Shown here: positions 47,423-58,430 of the stretch, one piece after another
Layout: every line of letters starts with the position of its first letter
Position numbering within the stretch: position 1 is the first letter of the stretch
NCBI RefSeq assembly: GCF_000980835.1
Contig: NZ_CP011312.1
Span: forward strand, 1,798,001-1,862,000
DNA: 64,000 nt
Direction of reading: 5' to 3'
DNA from: Corynebacterium kutscheri
Lineage (GTDB): Bacteria; Actinomycetota; Actinomycetes; Mycobacteriales; Mycobacteriaceae
The notes under the pieces: model-generated
What the model was told of the DNA's origin: nothing
What the model saw: only the letters and a program-made list of their open reading frames with translations
Databases searched by the model: none
Program-made: the position numbers and the translations under genes

Positions 47423-48685
47423 ATGCACGTTTCCGCTTCCCCGCTTTCCCCGGAACTGACCACCGAAGTACTGCTCGCTAGCGAGCACGATATCTCTACC
47501 GCACTTGTTTCTTTTGCCTGGATTATGAGCGCCGCTTTTCTAGCGCCGTTAATCTCATATGCAACTGGTAAACGCATTCCAGCAGTAGTACTTGTTATCG
47601 CCTTCGGCGTTATTATCGGCCCCCATGGCTTAGGGCTAGCCAGCGAAACAGGAGGGGTTAGCCTACTTAAAGAACTAGGCCTTGGCATGCTCTTTCTTTT
47701 AGCTGGTTATGAGATAGATCCCGATAGCCTTCGGAGTAAGGAAGGTAAAAATGCCGCTAAAACCTGGCTACTTTGTGCCATTTTTAGTTTTATCGGCGCA
47801 TATCTTATTGCCGGTAGAAATATTCTTTTAGCCATAGTGCTCGCCCTAGCTATGACCTCTACTGCCATTGGCACCCTATTACCCATTCTTAAACAACAAG
47901 ACATCCTGGAACAACCAGTTGGAAAATCCACCTTGATTCATGGTGCTATCGGCGAAGTCTGCCCGATTCTAGCAATGGCACTTCTCTTATCTGCACGAGC
48001 AACCTGGCTCACGGCAATAATATTGCTGCTTTTTACCCTTATCGCCATTGTGGTAGCGCTGGTACCACGCACCGTTCATCGCCTTGCTCCTTGGGTAAGC
48101 AAAGCACTGCTTGATAGTGCCAGTTCAACTAACCAATCAGTGATGCGCCTGGTTATTTTAATACTTGCTATCTTAATGGCAGTCGCAGCAGTCTTTGAAC
48201 TCGATGTGGTTCTTGGCGCCTTCGCAGCAGGCTTTATTCTGCGCCAGCTAGTCCCAATACAACATCGCCATACAGTAGCAGATCGGCTAGATATTATTGG
48301 TTACGGGCTTTTTATCCCTGTATTCTTCGTCTGCTCGGGCATGAATATCGATCCTCATGCAGTAGCAGAAAAACCCTGGTTGCTGCTTACTCTAATCCCG
48401 CTCATCTATATTACTCGCGGACTGCCTGTCTTTTTGCGGGAAAAATATTCCAACACCGGTTCTGGCATAAACAATACGCGCGATCAAATAAAACTCAGCC
48501 TCTATTCAGCAACTGCACTACCCATTATTGTTGCGGTCACTGAAGTAGCTACCAGCTCTGAGATTATGTCTACAACCAATGCCTCTATGTTAGTTGCTGC
48601 TGGTGCAGTTACTGTTTTAGTCTTCCCACTTAGCGCAGCGTTGATCAAACCAGTAAAGATCGAAAGTAATCGTAGACAAAGCTAA
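47423..48685 (+). CDS. Cation:proton antiporter (CPA2/KefB-type)
   Basis: 420 aa with about 11-12 membrane helices. Motifs include the first-helix region IPAVVLVIAFGVIIGPHGLGL, LKELGLGMLFLLAGYEID (typical of CPA2 antiporters), ALAMTSTAIGTLLPIL, and GLFIPVFFVCSGMNID. No TrkA-N domain is attached. It should exchange Na+ or K+ for protons at the inner membrane. The ATG lacks a strong ribosome site, and the N-terminus may be shorter. Confidence 0.85.
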   Translation: MHVSASPLSPELTTEVLLASEHDISTALVSFAWIMSAAFLAPLISYATGKRIPAVVLVIAFGVIIGPHGLGLASETGGVSLLKELGLGMLFLLAGYEIDPDSLRSKEGKNAAKTWLLCAIFSFIGAYLIAGRNILLAIVLALAMTSTAIGTLLPILKQQDILEQPVGKSTLIHGAIGEVCPILAMALLLSARATWLTAIILLLFTLIAIVVALVPRTVHRLAPWVSKALLDSASSTNQSVMRLVILILAILMAVAAVFELDVVLGAFAAGFILRQLVPIQHRHTVADRLDIIGYGLFIPVFFVCSGMNIDPHAVAEKPWLLLTLIPLIYITRGLPVFLREKYSNTGSGINNTRDQIKLSLYSATALPIIVAVTEVATSSEIMSTTNASMLVAAGAVTVLVFPLSAALIKPVKIESNRRQS

Positions 48686-48868
48686 AGCACGTTCCATCTT
48701 CCAGCATGAAGACAATTGTCTCTAAGTTTGCTAAGCGTGGTTTTCCACACTCACCACTCGTCAAAACCCACTACAATTTGTTACAGTTTGGAACTAATGT
48801 GAATAAAGTGGCCTATGTGTTTTAGTTACAGTTAAACAGCTAAACTGCCACCTATATTAAGGAGTTCC

Positions 48869-49762
48869 ATGTCTACCTTGAGCCGCCGTCGTTTTCTCCA
48901 GGCAGCTATGCTTACCCTTGCCGGTGGAGCTGGTCTAAGTATCGCGCAGGCACCGCAAGCACACGCACTTGGTGCGGTGCGTGGCACTATCATTGATTTC
49001 TCCGCTGGGGTACCTAGCGCACAGGCTATTAAAAACGCAGGCCATATCGGCGCGATTCGGTATGTATCCCAGCGTCGTCCAGGAGCTGAGTGGATGAAGG
49101 GTAAGCCTGTTACGCTTGCTGAAACTCAAGCAATGGCGTCGGTAGGTATGGCTACTGCTTCGATTTATCAATTTGGCCGTGCCGAAACCGCCGATTGGAA
49201 ACAAGGCGCAGCTGGCGCTGCGATTCATGCACCTCAGGCCATTGCTTTGCATATAGCTGCTGGCGGACCAACGAATCGCCCTATTTACGTGGCTATCGAT
49301 GATAACCCGACCCACACAGAATATACCTCGCTTATTCGACCATATTTGCAGGCGTTCCAAACTGCCCTCAAGGCTTCGGGATACCAGATGGGTGTCTATG
49401 CCAACTACGCCACTATCGATTGGGCAGCCGCTGATGGGCTAGGGGAATTCTTCTGGCAACACGATTGGGGTTCACAAGGAAGAATTAATAATCGCATCAA
49501 TATTCACCAGGTTGCTGGTAAACGAGGTGTTATTGACGGTATCGAGGTTGATATTAACCATGTTTACACTGCTGACTGGGGTCAATGGACACCGGGGCAA
49601 GCAGCGCCACATATCCCGAATATCCCATCAGGCAATATTGCGATTCCCGATCTCAACCAGCTTTCTTCACAACTGCCAATTCCACCGGAATTAAAAAACC
49701 TGCCCATGCCTACCCAAGATCAGATTAATCAGGCATTAAAAATCATTCAGTCATCTAGCTAA
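48869..49762 (+). CDS. Tat-exported DUF1906 glycoside-hydrolase-like protein (Rv2525c-like)
   Basis: 297 aa. A twin-arginine signal LSRRRFLQAAMLTLAGGAGL ends at QAHA. The DUF1906 domain (~37-230) starts TIIDFSAGVPSAQAIKNAG with IGAIRYVS, contains IYVAIDDNPT (the acidic strand), and ends GVIDGIEVDINHVY. It resembles Mycobacterium tuberculosis Rv2525c, a Tat substrate with a TIM-barrel glycosidase-like fold linked to the cell envelope. A Pro-rich C-terminal tail follows. The start follows AAGGAG. Substrate unknown. Confidence 0.88.
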   Translation: MSTLSRRRFLQAAMLTLAGGAGLSIAQAPQAHALGAVRGTIIDFSAGVPSAQAIKNAGHIGAIRYVSQRRPGAEWMKGKPVTLAETQAMASVGMATASIYQFGRAETADWKQGAAGAAIHAPQAIALHIAAGGPTNRPIYVAIDDNPTHTEYTSLIRPYLQAFQTALKASGYQMGVYANYATIDWAAADGLGEFFWQHDWGSQGRINNRINIHQVAGKRGVIDGIEVDINHVYTADWGQWTPGQAAPHIPNIPSGNIAIPDLNQLSSQLPIPPELKNLPMPTQDQINQALKIIQSSS

Positions 49763-49781
49763 TAGCTAACCAAGTTAACTG

Positions 49782-50576
49782 CTAGTTGCGCTGTGGAGGT
49801 TCTGCGATTGCAGAACCTCTTTGTGCTTGAACATAGTGATTAAGATCGTCGGCATCGCCTTGCACCATAGCAACTACAACATAACCATCGCCGAAACTAG
49901 CCGAAGAAAATAAAGTATGGTCGTTGCTCCAAGCTAGTTTGCTTCCTTCAACACCGTTAAGAAGAGCAGTACCAAAATTTTGTTCCGTGCCATCGGCTGC
50001 CGCAGGGGCTATGGTACGCATCCACTCTAAAATCGGCGATTGCGGATTATTGCGAATAAGCTGATAGAGAAAATATGCCACATCAAAACTCGAGGTTTGC
50101 GAATATCCCCAGTGCTCAGCGGGTTTTGTAGAGTATAAATGATACTTTTTAGCGATTTCGGCAATACTTTCCGGATAGCGTTGAAAAAGAATAGTCGCCA
50201 TATCATCATTAGATTCCCGAATCATCGGTTCTACCATGCCACGCTCAATTAGGGTGCCATGAGAAAGCACATAATCAGCAATATACAGCTTGGACAGGCT
50301 CAACGCTGAACGAGCTAAACGCTGCGAGCTAGTTCCCTGCCAGGTTCCGTCGCCAAGCGAAATAGCAGTAAATTGTGACCGTTCTTCATCAAAAATAGGT
50401 TCAGCAATAGGGGCAACGTAGAGCTCCGATGGATGCGTAACTGCTATTTTCTGGGTTGGAATAGGCGTTTTTTCGCTACTATCAAGTGCCCAAAAAGCCG
50501 TAGCAACAAGTAGTGCGCCACAAGTAAAAGTACTCATTACTTTGGCCATAGGCACTACGAAAGCAGAATTTTCCAC
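49782..50576 (-). CDS. Secreted serine beta-lactamase/PBP-fold protein
   Basis: 264 aa with an N-terminal signal/anchor helix (~15-30). SALSLSKLYIADYVL carries an SxxK motif, and RESNDDMATILFQRY the SxN motif of penicillin-recognising enzymes. The third K(T/S)G motif is not clear (GSKLAWS is the closest), so it may be a non-catalytic or divergent family member. GTG start after GGAGG. Convergent with the DUF1906 gene. Confidence 0.65.
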   Translation of the reverse strand: MENSAFVVPMAKVMSTFTCGALLVATAFWALDSSEKTPIPTQKIAVTHPSELYVAPIAEPIFDEERSQFTAISLGDGTWQGTSSQRLARSALSLSKLYIADYVLSHGTLIERGMVEPMIRESNDDMATILFQRYPESIAEIAKKYHLYSTKPAEHWGYSQTSSFDVAYFLYQLIRNNPQSPILEWMRTIAPAAADGTEQNFGTALLNGVEGSKLAWSNDHTLFSSASFGDGYVVVAMVQGDADDLNHYVQAQRGSAIAEPPQRN

Positions 50577-50670
50577 TCACCCTCCATAAGATAAAAAGAT
50601 TTCATTTATCATACGTGTTAGATAACCAGGACCAGAAAGAAAGTGAAGACCTAGTCCCCCACCTTTTTGC

Positions 50671-51465
50671 TTAGCGACGCCGGAACACCGGCGACCGACC
50701 TTCTTGTCGTGCCCGGCGCGCTTCTAGCACATCATCACTTTGCCAGCATTGAGTAAAAGAGTTTTGTGGTTCAAAGATCGATGTATTGTATGAAATATCC
50801 TCATAGTTATTGAGCATTTTCTTATGATGGGCAATGGCAAGTGGTGCCAAAGAAGATATTTCTTGAGCAAAATACCAGCTACTTTCAGCGGTTTGTTTTT
50901 CTAATGCAAACCCTGATTCTATTGCTTGAACAGCAGATAACCGATAAGCAGCCATCAATATCCTGCGTGCATAACCACCACCAAGTAGATTATGGGCACG
51001 CTGGATAGTCCAAGAATCAAGGGCAAAACCAAGTTTGGTTGCCGGTATACTAAACCATGCTCGCTCCCCGACTAATCGGAAATCACAGGCTAAGCTCAAC
51101 TGCATCCCTGCACCAACTGCGGGACCATCAATATCAGCAATAACTGGTAGTTCTACTTCGCACAGAGCACGCAACATTGCTGCGAGACTTTCGCGAAAGC
51201 CATCGCTATACACTCCCGCATTGCTTTTGTCTGCCGTAGTATCCACAGGTTGGCTTAAATCTGCACCAGAACAAAAAGCTCGTCCTTCGCCGCGAATAAT
51301 AATTGCCCGAATAAGATCCTCATTTTTTGCCTTCTGCTCAGCATCAACAACAGCGTGCTTAATTTGATTACATAAATCAATGGAAAGCGCATTGCGTTTT
51401 TCTGGGCGGTTAAGTTTAAGAATTCGAATTTTTTCTCGATCTTCAACTAATAACGTTGTCTTCAT
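50671..51465 (-). CDS. Enoyl-CoA hydratase/isomerase family protein
   Basis: 264 aa crotonase fold. Motifs are LNRPEKRNALSIDLCNQI, IIRGEGRAFCSGADLSQP (oxyanion hole), and VIADIDGPAVGAGMQLSLACDFRLVGERAWFSIPATKLGF. The GAGMQLS loop lacks the first catalytic Glu of classic hydratases, while a Glu/Asp may occur later. The reaction could therefore be isomerase- or hydratase-like. It stands alone. Confidence 0.85.
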   Translation of the reverse strand: MKTTLLVEDREKIRILKLNRPEKRNALSIDLCNQIKHAVVDAEQKAKNEDLIRAIIIRGEGRAFCSGADLSQPVDTTADKSNAGVYSDGFRESLAAMLRALCEVELPVIADIDGPAVGAGMQLSLACDFRLVGERAWFSIPATKLGFALDSWTIQRAHNLLGGGYARRILMAAYRLSAVQAIESGFALEKQTAESSWYFAQEISSLAPLAIAHHKKMLNNYEDISYNTSIFEPQNSFTQCWQSDDVLEARRARQEGRSPVFRRR

Positions 51466-51550
51466 TTATCCCATCTCAGCAGAAAAAATTATCGGATCGG
51501 TCTGTGCCACGCTTTATTATCTTTCACAGCTTTTCGACGAATATCCATAA

Positions 51551-51600
51551 ACTAAAAAACAAAAACCGCACCTACCAGCATATTCAATGCTACTAGGTGC
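51551..51600 (-). terminator. Terminator of the FKBP gene
   Basis: GCACCTA-cc-AGCAT / ATGCT-ac-TAGGTGC stem with a 5-base loop. The minus transcript then runs into GGTTTTTGTTTTTTAG. Confidence 0.85.
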
Positions 51601-51619
51601 AGTAAAAGCAAAAGCAGTA

Positions 51620-51982
51620 TTAGTCGCCGAGGCTAATGAGATCGATGACAAAAACCAAGGTACGACCAGATAATGGATGTCCGCCACCTGCTGGGCCGTA
51701 TGCAGCCTCCGGTGGGATAACAAGTTGACGGCGACCGCCAACCTTCATCCCCGGAATGCCTTCTTGCCAGCCGGCAATCAAACCAGATAGTGGGAAGGTG
51801 ATGGACTCGCCTCGATCCCAGGAAGAGTCAAATTCCTGGCCGGACTCATACTCAACACCAACATAGTGGACTTCGACCAAACCGCCTGGCTGTGCTTGCT
51901 CGCCGGTACCTTCAATGATGTCAGTAATAACAATGTCTTCTGGTGCCGGGTCGGTAGGGACCTCAATATGGGGTTTTTCCAT
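51620..51982 (-). CDS. FKBP-type peptidyl-prolyl cis-trans isomerase
   Basis: 120 aa, a single FKBP domain. VEVHYVGVEYESGQEFDSSWDRGESITFPL, then GWQEGIPGMKVGGRRQLVIPPEAAYGPAGGG and TLVFVIDLI show the complete active-site aromatic pattern. It has no signal peptide, so is cytoplasmic. It accelerates prolyl isomerisation. The start follows AGGAG. It is next to gltA, as in C. glutamicum, with a hairpin between. Confidence 0.93.
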   Translation of the reverse strand: MEKPHIEVPTDPAPEDIVITDIIEGTGEQAQPGGLVEVHYVGVEYESGQEFDSSWDRGESITFPLSGLIAGWQEGIPGMKVGGRRQLVIPPEAAYGPAGGGHPLSGRTLVFVIDLISLGD

Positions 51983-52075
51983 GGGTTGAAACTCCTGGGA
52001 TCGTTTAACAAATCTTGCTCAACTCATTAGTGAAAACACATATCTGGCATATTTTTTTACTATGCCAATGCTAAA

Positions 52076-52120
52076 GTCGAGCACCGCAAACCCATTGTAC
52101 TGGGTAATTACGTGCTCGAC
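52076..52120 (-). terminator. Nested hairpin between gltA and FKBP genes
   Basis: GTCGAGCAC / GTGCTCGAC (9-bp outer stem) encloses CCCA-ttgtac-TGGG. It lies in the 3' region of gltA. No strong T run follows, so it may be an attenuating or processed structure. Confidence 0.55.
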
Positions 52121-52291
52121 CTCAAAAAGCAGCTCAGAAACGCTAATGAAACTACATTCTTATATTCTCTTTAGCTTTTCTTATTGATATGTCTACTTAA
52201 TCCCATTAACTTACTAACTGACAAAGATATAGCTTGATTGTATGGACCTTCCCACCAGCTAGTAAGTATCAATATTGTTCCATTAATTCTA

Positions 52292-53608
52292 TCAACGCGA
52301 TGCGCGTGGAGTTACTTTACGTAGCTTTTCACCAGTATAAATCTGACGAGGACGGTTAATCTTTGTCATTGTCGCCAGCTGCTCACGATACTGGGCGATC
52401 CAACCTGGTAAGCGGCCAATAGCAAACAATACGGTAAAGAACTCCGTCGGAAAGCCCATTGCTCGGTAGATTAAACCGGTATAAAAATCTACATTGGGAT
52501 ATAGCTTGCGAGAGACAAAATAATCGTCGTTTAGCGCAATATCTTCTAGTTTCATGGCCAGATCTAGCAAGGGATCCCCACCAAGGTGTTCTAGAATCTC
52601 ATGTGCGGTCTCTTTAACAATGGCTGCTCGCGGATCATAATTCTTATATACTCGGTGCCCGAATCCCATAAGACGAACGCCTTTTTCTTTGTTCTTGACC
52701 CGGTTCATAAACTCTGTCGCATCTCCGTTGTGATGCTTGTCGATATCTTCTAGCATCTCTAGCACGGCTTGATTAGCTCCACCATGCAACGGGCCGGACA
52801 ACGCATTAATACCACCGGCAATAGCGACAAACATATTTGCCTGTGCGGAACCGATCATACGAACCGTTGAGGTAGAACAGTTTTGTTCATGATCTGCATG
52901 CAAAATAAGCAGACGATCAAGAGCCTTAGAAACAATTGGATCTACCTCATAAGGCTCGGTCGGGTAGCCAAACATCATGCGAAGGAAGTTTTCTCGTGCA
53001 TTCAGCGAGTTATCTGGATACATATACGGCGCACCTTTTGATGCTCGATAAGCATAAGCAGCCAGCATCGGTATCTTCGCTAGTAGCCGCACGGTAGCTT
53101 TATCCAGCTGCTCTTCGTCAAGCGGGTCAAGTTGATCTTGGTAGTACGTCGACAAAATATTTACTGAGGACGCCAGCACTGCCATGGGATGAGCATCGCG
53201 AGGAAAGATACTAAATTGCGACTTAAAATCTTCATGCAACAAGGTGTGATGTCGGATTTCATTATTAAAAGATCGCAATTCTTGCTGGTTAGGCAGATGT
53301 CCTTTAATAAGTAGATAAGACACCTCATTGAAGGTGGCATTTTCCGCTAGATCAGCGATGTCATAACCGCGATGGCGTAAAATTCCTTCGTCACCGTCGA
53401 TATAGGTAATTTTGGATTCCGTAGAACCAGTGCTCACATATCCAGGATCAAAGGTAACTAACCCAGTCTGAGCCAGCATATTACCTAGTACGATGCCATC
53501 ATTACCCTCAGAGGCCTTGACAACATCCATTTCAAATTCGCCGCCTGGGTAGTGCAGTACGGCTTTGTCAATGTTTTCAGTAGCCACAGCGTCCCTTTCT
53601 GTCATCAT
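52292..53608 (-). CDS. gltA: Citrate synthase
   Basis: 438 aa from ATG (MMTERDAVATENIDKAVL). I recognise near-identity of long stretches with C. glutamicum GltA: VSTGSTESKITYIDGDEGIL, RGYDIADLAE, GPLHGGANQAVLEML (His and Gly of the active site), GFGHRVYKNYDPRA, and FYTGLIYRAMGFPTEFFTVLFAIGRLPGW (the active Asp region is just before). It condenses oxaloacetate and acetyl-CoA. An upstream reading to 53647 is not homologous. It is followed by the FKBP gene. Confidence 0.97.
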   Translation of the reverse strand: MMTERDAVATENIDKAVLHYPGGEFEMDVVKASEGNDGIVLGNMLAQTGLVTFDPGYVSTGSTESKITYIDGDEGILRHRGYDIADLAENATFNEVSYLLIKGHLPNQQELRSFNNEIRHHTLLHEDFKSQFSIFPRDAHPMAVLASSVNILSTYYQDQLDPLDEEQLDKATVRLLAKIPMLAAYAYRASKGAPYMYPDNSLNARENFLRMMFGYPTEPYEVDPIVSKALDRLLILHADHEQNCSTSTVRMIGSAQANMFVAIAGGINALSGPLHGGANQAVLEMLEDIDKHHNGDATEFMNRVKNKEKGVRLMGFGHRVYKNYDPRAAIVKETAHEILEHLGGDPLLDLAMKLEDIALNDDYFVSRKLYPNVDFYTGLIYRAMGFPTEFFTVLFAIGRLPGWIAQYREQLATMTKINRPRQIYTGEKLRKVTPRASR

Positions 53609-55425
<1,817 letters not shown>

Positions 55426-55520
55426 ACCAGTATTTATTAACGGCGCACGCAGATAGTTACGACTTTTGCGTTACAGTAGTGCTGATACACCGTCAGTTCT
55501 AATTATTCCAAGGAGACGTC

Positions 55521-56558
55521 ATGCGGGAATTAATCTTGGTTCCGGGTGAATCCACCCGCACTTCGCTGGTATTTCATGAGCGTGACGACGTCAATAAGCA
55601 GTTTTTCCTTGCTGTCGATGATTCTTTACGGTCAACTTTGCTCGGTGAAGAAACCACTACCCACACCCACCCAGTCGCAACGGATACCACCACTACCGAC
55701 ACCGCTGCCGAAAAGAAACACACAGATACACCAGAATCATCGGTAACTGAGGTAGAAAAAACTGTTACGCCAGCGACTCAATTTGATCCACGGCAATCCA
55801 ACCCACTAAAAATGCGTCCCCGTGAGATTCAAGAGCGTATCCGAGGCGGCGCTTCTATTGAAGAAGTTGCCGAGCTTAACGATGTAGTTCCCTCGCGTAT
55901 CGAGACCTATGCACACCCTATTTTATTAGAGCGTGCTCGCATTGCTGAGCTTGCTAAAAAATCTCATCCGGTACGCGATGATGGTCCAGCAAAACTCACC
56001 CTATGGGAAATACTTGCCACGGCCTTTGCCGCGCGCGATATTGATTTAAGCCAAACCACCTGGGATGCCTACCGGGATCCTTCTCAACAATGGATTGTAA
56101 AGATAAGTTGGAAAGCCGGGCTGAGCGAAAATGAAGCCGAGTATTCTTATCACCGCCATGGCACCGGTGCAACCACAGCGGTAGCGCGCAATGGCGCTGC
56201 TGCAGATCTTATTGATCCCGACTTTATTCAGCCGGTGCGCAAATTATCATCGTTAAGCCATCAAGATCAGGTTGCTGGTATTGATGCCCTCATTGGCACT
56301 CGGCCGTACTCAATAAAACATACCCGCGATGACCTGCCAGTAGTACAAGATGCTGCCCAAGACTCGCCAACACCTACTATTGCTGCCACCCCGGCTGAAC
56401 AACCAACAGAATCAGTAGTAGAAGCTGAAGGGGAAGATTTTTTACAACACCCAGATAACACCACTACGCAATCAAAACGACGACGCAAAGCGATCACCCC
56501 ACATTGGGAAGATGTGTTGCTTGGGGTACGCACCAACACTAAACGCCCGCGGAGCTAA
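55521..56558 (+). CDS. sepH: Septation protein SepH (DUF3071)
   Basis: 345 aa. The N-terminal MRELILVPGESTRTSLVF leads, after an acidic Thr-rich insert, to LKMRPREIQERIRGGASIEEVAELNDVVPSRIETYAHPILLERARIAELA, the HTH-like core of SepH, then LTLWEILATAFAARDI and WIVKISWKAG. SepH binds and stimulates FtsZ assembly. The tail is Thr/Glu-rich and ends in a basic segment. The start follows AAGGAG. Two bases separate its stop from the next gene. Confidence 0.9.
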   Translation: MRELILVPGESTRTSLVFHERDDVNKQFFLAVDDSLRSTLLGEETTTHTHPVATDTTTTDTAAEKKHTDTPESSVTEVEKTVTPATQFDPRQSNPLKMRPREIQERIRGGASIEEVAELNDVVPSRIETYAHPILLERARIAELAKKSHPVRDDGPAKLTLWEILATAFAARDIDLSQTTWDAYRDPSQQWIVKISWKAGLSENEAEYSYHRHGTGATTAVARNGAAADLIDPDFIQPVRKLSSLSHQDQVAGIDALIGTRPYSIKHTRDDLPVVQDAAQDSPTPTIAATPAEQPTESVVEAEGEDFLQHPDNTTTQSKRRRKAITPHWEDVLLGVRTNTKRPRS

Positions 56559-56560
56559 TA

Positions 56561-57469
56561 ATGACAGCCTATGATCTAGATGCCCAGTCTTATCATGAAG
56601 CTGCCGTAACCATATGGTTTATTAATGCTGCGGATCCACGCGCAGTGATTGAAAGTCGCCCACGTGCAGATCGTGGATTTGGGCGGAAATATTTAGCGCA
56701 GCTTAACCCACGCTGGCCCATTACCCCCATAGGTCAATTTGCTTTGAATCGTTCTGCACAGGCATCACCCGGGGAATTTTATATCGCCGGTTTACCTGGG
56801 GTAGCTATCGTACACACCGTGCTTTCTGATGCTGCCTGGTTATCAAAAATCGACCCGGCAATTTTAACCTCAATACCAGCAGCAGATGTCTATGCTTTTA
56901 CCACCAATACCCACACTGGCCTAGGTGGTTTTGCCCATTTCCGTGGCGGAAAAGTACTGCGTAGTTTTTCTGCGCGTCGACAACGTGTTTATGAAGACAT
57001 CGGGGTTCCAGAACCTTTTGAAGCACCATTTTGGGCTGGGGAAAAAGCCAGTGCTACTGGTGGGATCGATCTTCCTTTTATCCCTATCGAACTTGCCGAA
57101 GAAGCACAGCAACGCTGGTTAGGCATTGATATAAAAACTGCCCCGGATATTAATGTCGTTGCCTACGCTATCGACGGTCGTCCCGAACCTAAACAGCACA
57201 ACTATACTGCGCTACCCCAACCATCAATGGCAGAACTTGCTACCGAGGCTTCCACAAAATTAGGCCTCGGTATTCATAGTGATTATGACGACTATGAAGA
57301 TTTTCCAGACGACTACCCCGATCTTGATAACCCAGATAGACAACCCACCAGTGAAAAACTAACTACTCTTGCCCAAAGCAGTTGGCAGCACGTACACCGT
57401 AATGCACTGCACGCCAAAACAAGGGTGAGCGAGTTTTCTAACGCATTACGTAAAAAACTAGGCCGTTAA
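56561..57469 (+). CDS. DUF6928-like conserved protein
   Basis: 302 aa, soluble. VTIWFINAADPRAVIESRP ... WPITPIGQFALNRSAQASPGEFYIAGLPGVAIV resembles DUF6928, an actinobacterial family with no known reaction. LGGFAHFRGGKVLRSFSARRQ follows. The C-terminal third has a very acidic Tyr/Asp stretch (~243-262). It is two bases downstream of sepH, so may be cotranscribed; a link to division is not established. Confidence 0.7.
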   Translation: MTAYDLDAQSYHEAAVTIWFINAADPRAVIESRPRADRGFGRKYLAQLNPRWPITPIGQFALNRSAQASPGEFYIAGLPGVAIVHTVLSDAAWLSKIDPAILTSIPAADVYAFTTNTHTGLGGFAHFRGGKVLRSFSARRQRVYEDIGVPEPFEAPFWAGEKASATGGIDLPFIPIELAEEAQQRWLGIDIKTAPDINVVAYAIDGRPEPKQHNYTALPQPSMAELATEASTKLGLGIHSDYDDYEDFPDDYPDLDNPDRQPTSEKLTTLAQSSWQHVHRNALHAKTRVSEFSNALRKKLGR

Positions 57470-58311
57470 CGAATACTACGGTCGCGTTCATAAAATGCAA
57501 TTGCCGCTGCGGTAGCCAGATTCAAAGAATCAGTTTCCGGTGCCATGGGAATCCGAGCACGCACATGGGTTGCTCGCATAGCGTGTTCGCTCAGCCCTGG
57601 TCCTTCTGCACCCACTAATAGCGCCACCTTCTTATATGCGTTGCCTTCATCGTCAATAAGCGCATCAGCAAGGTGATCTGCCTGAGAATCTGGGGTAAGC
57701 GACACTAAGTGGAAGCCAGCGTCGACAAGCTGCTGTAATTCGCGATGCCAGGTGGTAGATTTTCCGCCGAAATGGGCAAAAGGTAACCGCAATACGTGCC
57801 CCATCGATACCCGAACGACGCGACGATAAAGCGGATCAGCACAACCGTTTCCAAAAAGAATGGCATCAACTCCCATACCAGCTGCGTTTCTAAACATGGC
57901 GCCGATATTCTCATGATCACCGACTCCTTCCAGAATCGCGATGGTGCGTGCGTTTTTAATTGCCTCATCAATATCAAGCGCTGCAGGACGATCCGCAGCT
58001 GCCAATAAACCACGGTGCATATCATAACCAGCGACGTGAGCTAGTGTTTCCCGATCAATGCTATACACCGGGATATTGGCCTCGGCGACTAGTTGAGCAG
58101 TTTCGGAATCAGCAAGGAACTTCTCCAATTTAGCCGGAAATCCCACAATGGAACGCACGCTACAACGTGATCGCAATAAACGCCCCACCACTAGTGGGCC
58201 TTCGGCAATGATTAATCCTTTACCACCGGGAAGATCGGGGCGGTTATCTGAATGTTTCAGGTCTCGGAAATCATCGACACGGTTATCGGTTGCCTGCTGG
58301 ATATGGATCAC
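57466..58311 (-). CDS. TrmH/SpoU family RNA 2'-O-methyltransferase
   Basis: 281 aa. An N-terminal substrate-recognition part (GKGLIIAEGPLVVGRLL, typical of the L30e-like domain) precedes the SPOUT methylase knot: TIAILEGVGDHENIGAMFRNAAGMGVDAILFG (motif 1), LLVGAEGPGLSEHAM (motif 2) and IPMAPETDSLNLATAAAIAFYE (motif 3). It methylates tRNA or rRNA ribose; the exact base is not evident. It overlaps the converging DUF6928-like gene by 4 bases. Confidence 0.9.
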   Translation of the reverse strand: MIHIQQATDNRVDDFRDLKHSDNRPDLPGGKGLIIAEGPLVVGRLLRSRCSVRSIVGFPAKLEKFLADSETAQLVAEANIPVYSIDRETLAHVAGYDMHRGLLAAADRPAALDIDEAIKNARTIAILEGVGDHENIGAMFRNAAGMGVDAILFGNGCADPLYRRVVRVSMGHVLRLPFAHFGGKSTTWHRELQQLVDAGFHLVSLTPDSQADHLADALIDDEGNAYKKVALLVGAEGPGLSEHAMRATHVRARIPMAPETDSLNLATAAAIAFYERDRSIR

Positions 58312-58331
58312 AAGCTATGAGCATAAACGCG

Positions 58332-58365
58332 ACAACCCCAAGGAACCAAAGAACCTTGGGGTTGT
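58332..58365 (-). terminator. Terminator of the purine permease gene
   Basis: ACAACCCCAAGG / CCTTGGGGTTGT, a 12-bp perfect stem with a 10-base loop, between the permease and trmH-type genes. The T tract is weak. Confidence 0.7.
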
Positions 58366-58430
58366 TCAAGAGCATACTCATCGACCACGCATTGTTAGCC
58401 TGCGTCGATTTTAACTATGCAATAAATTTT

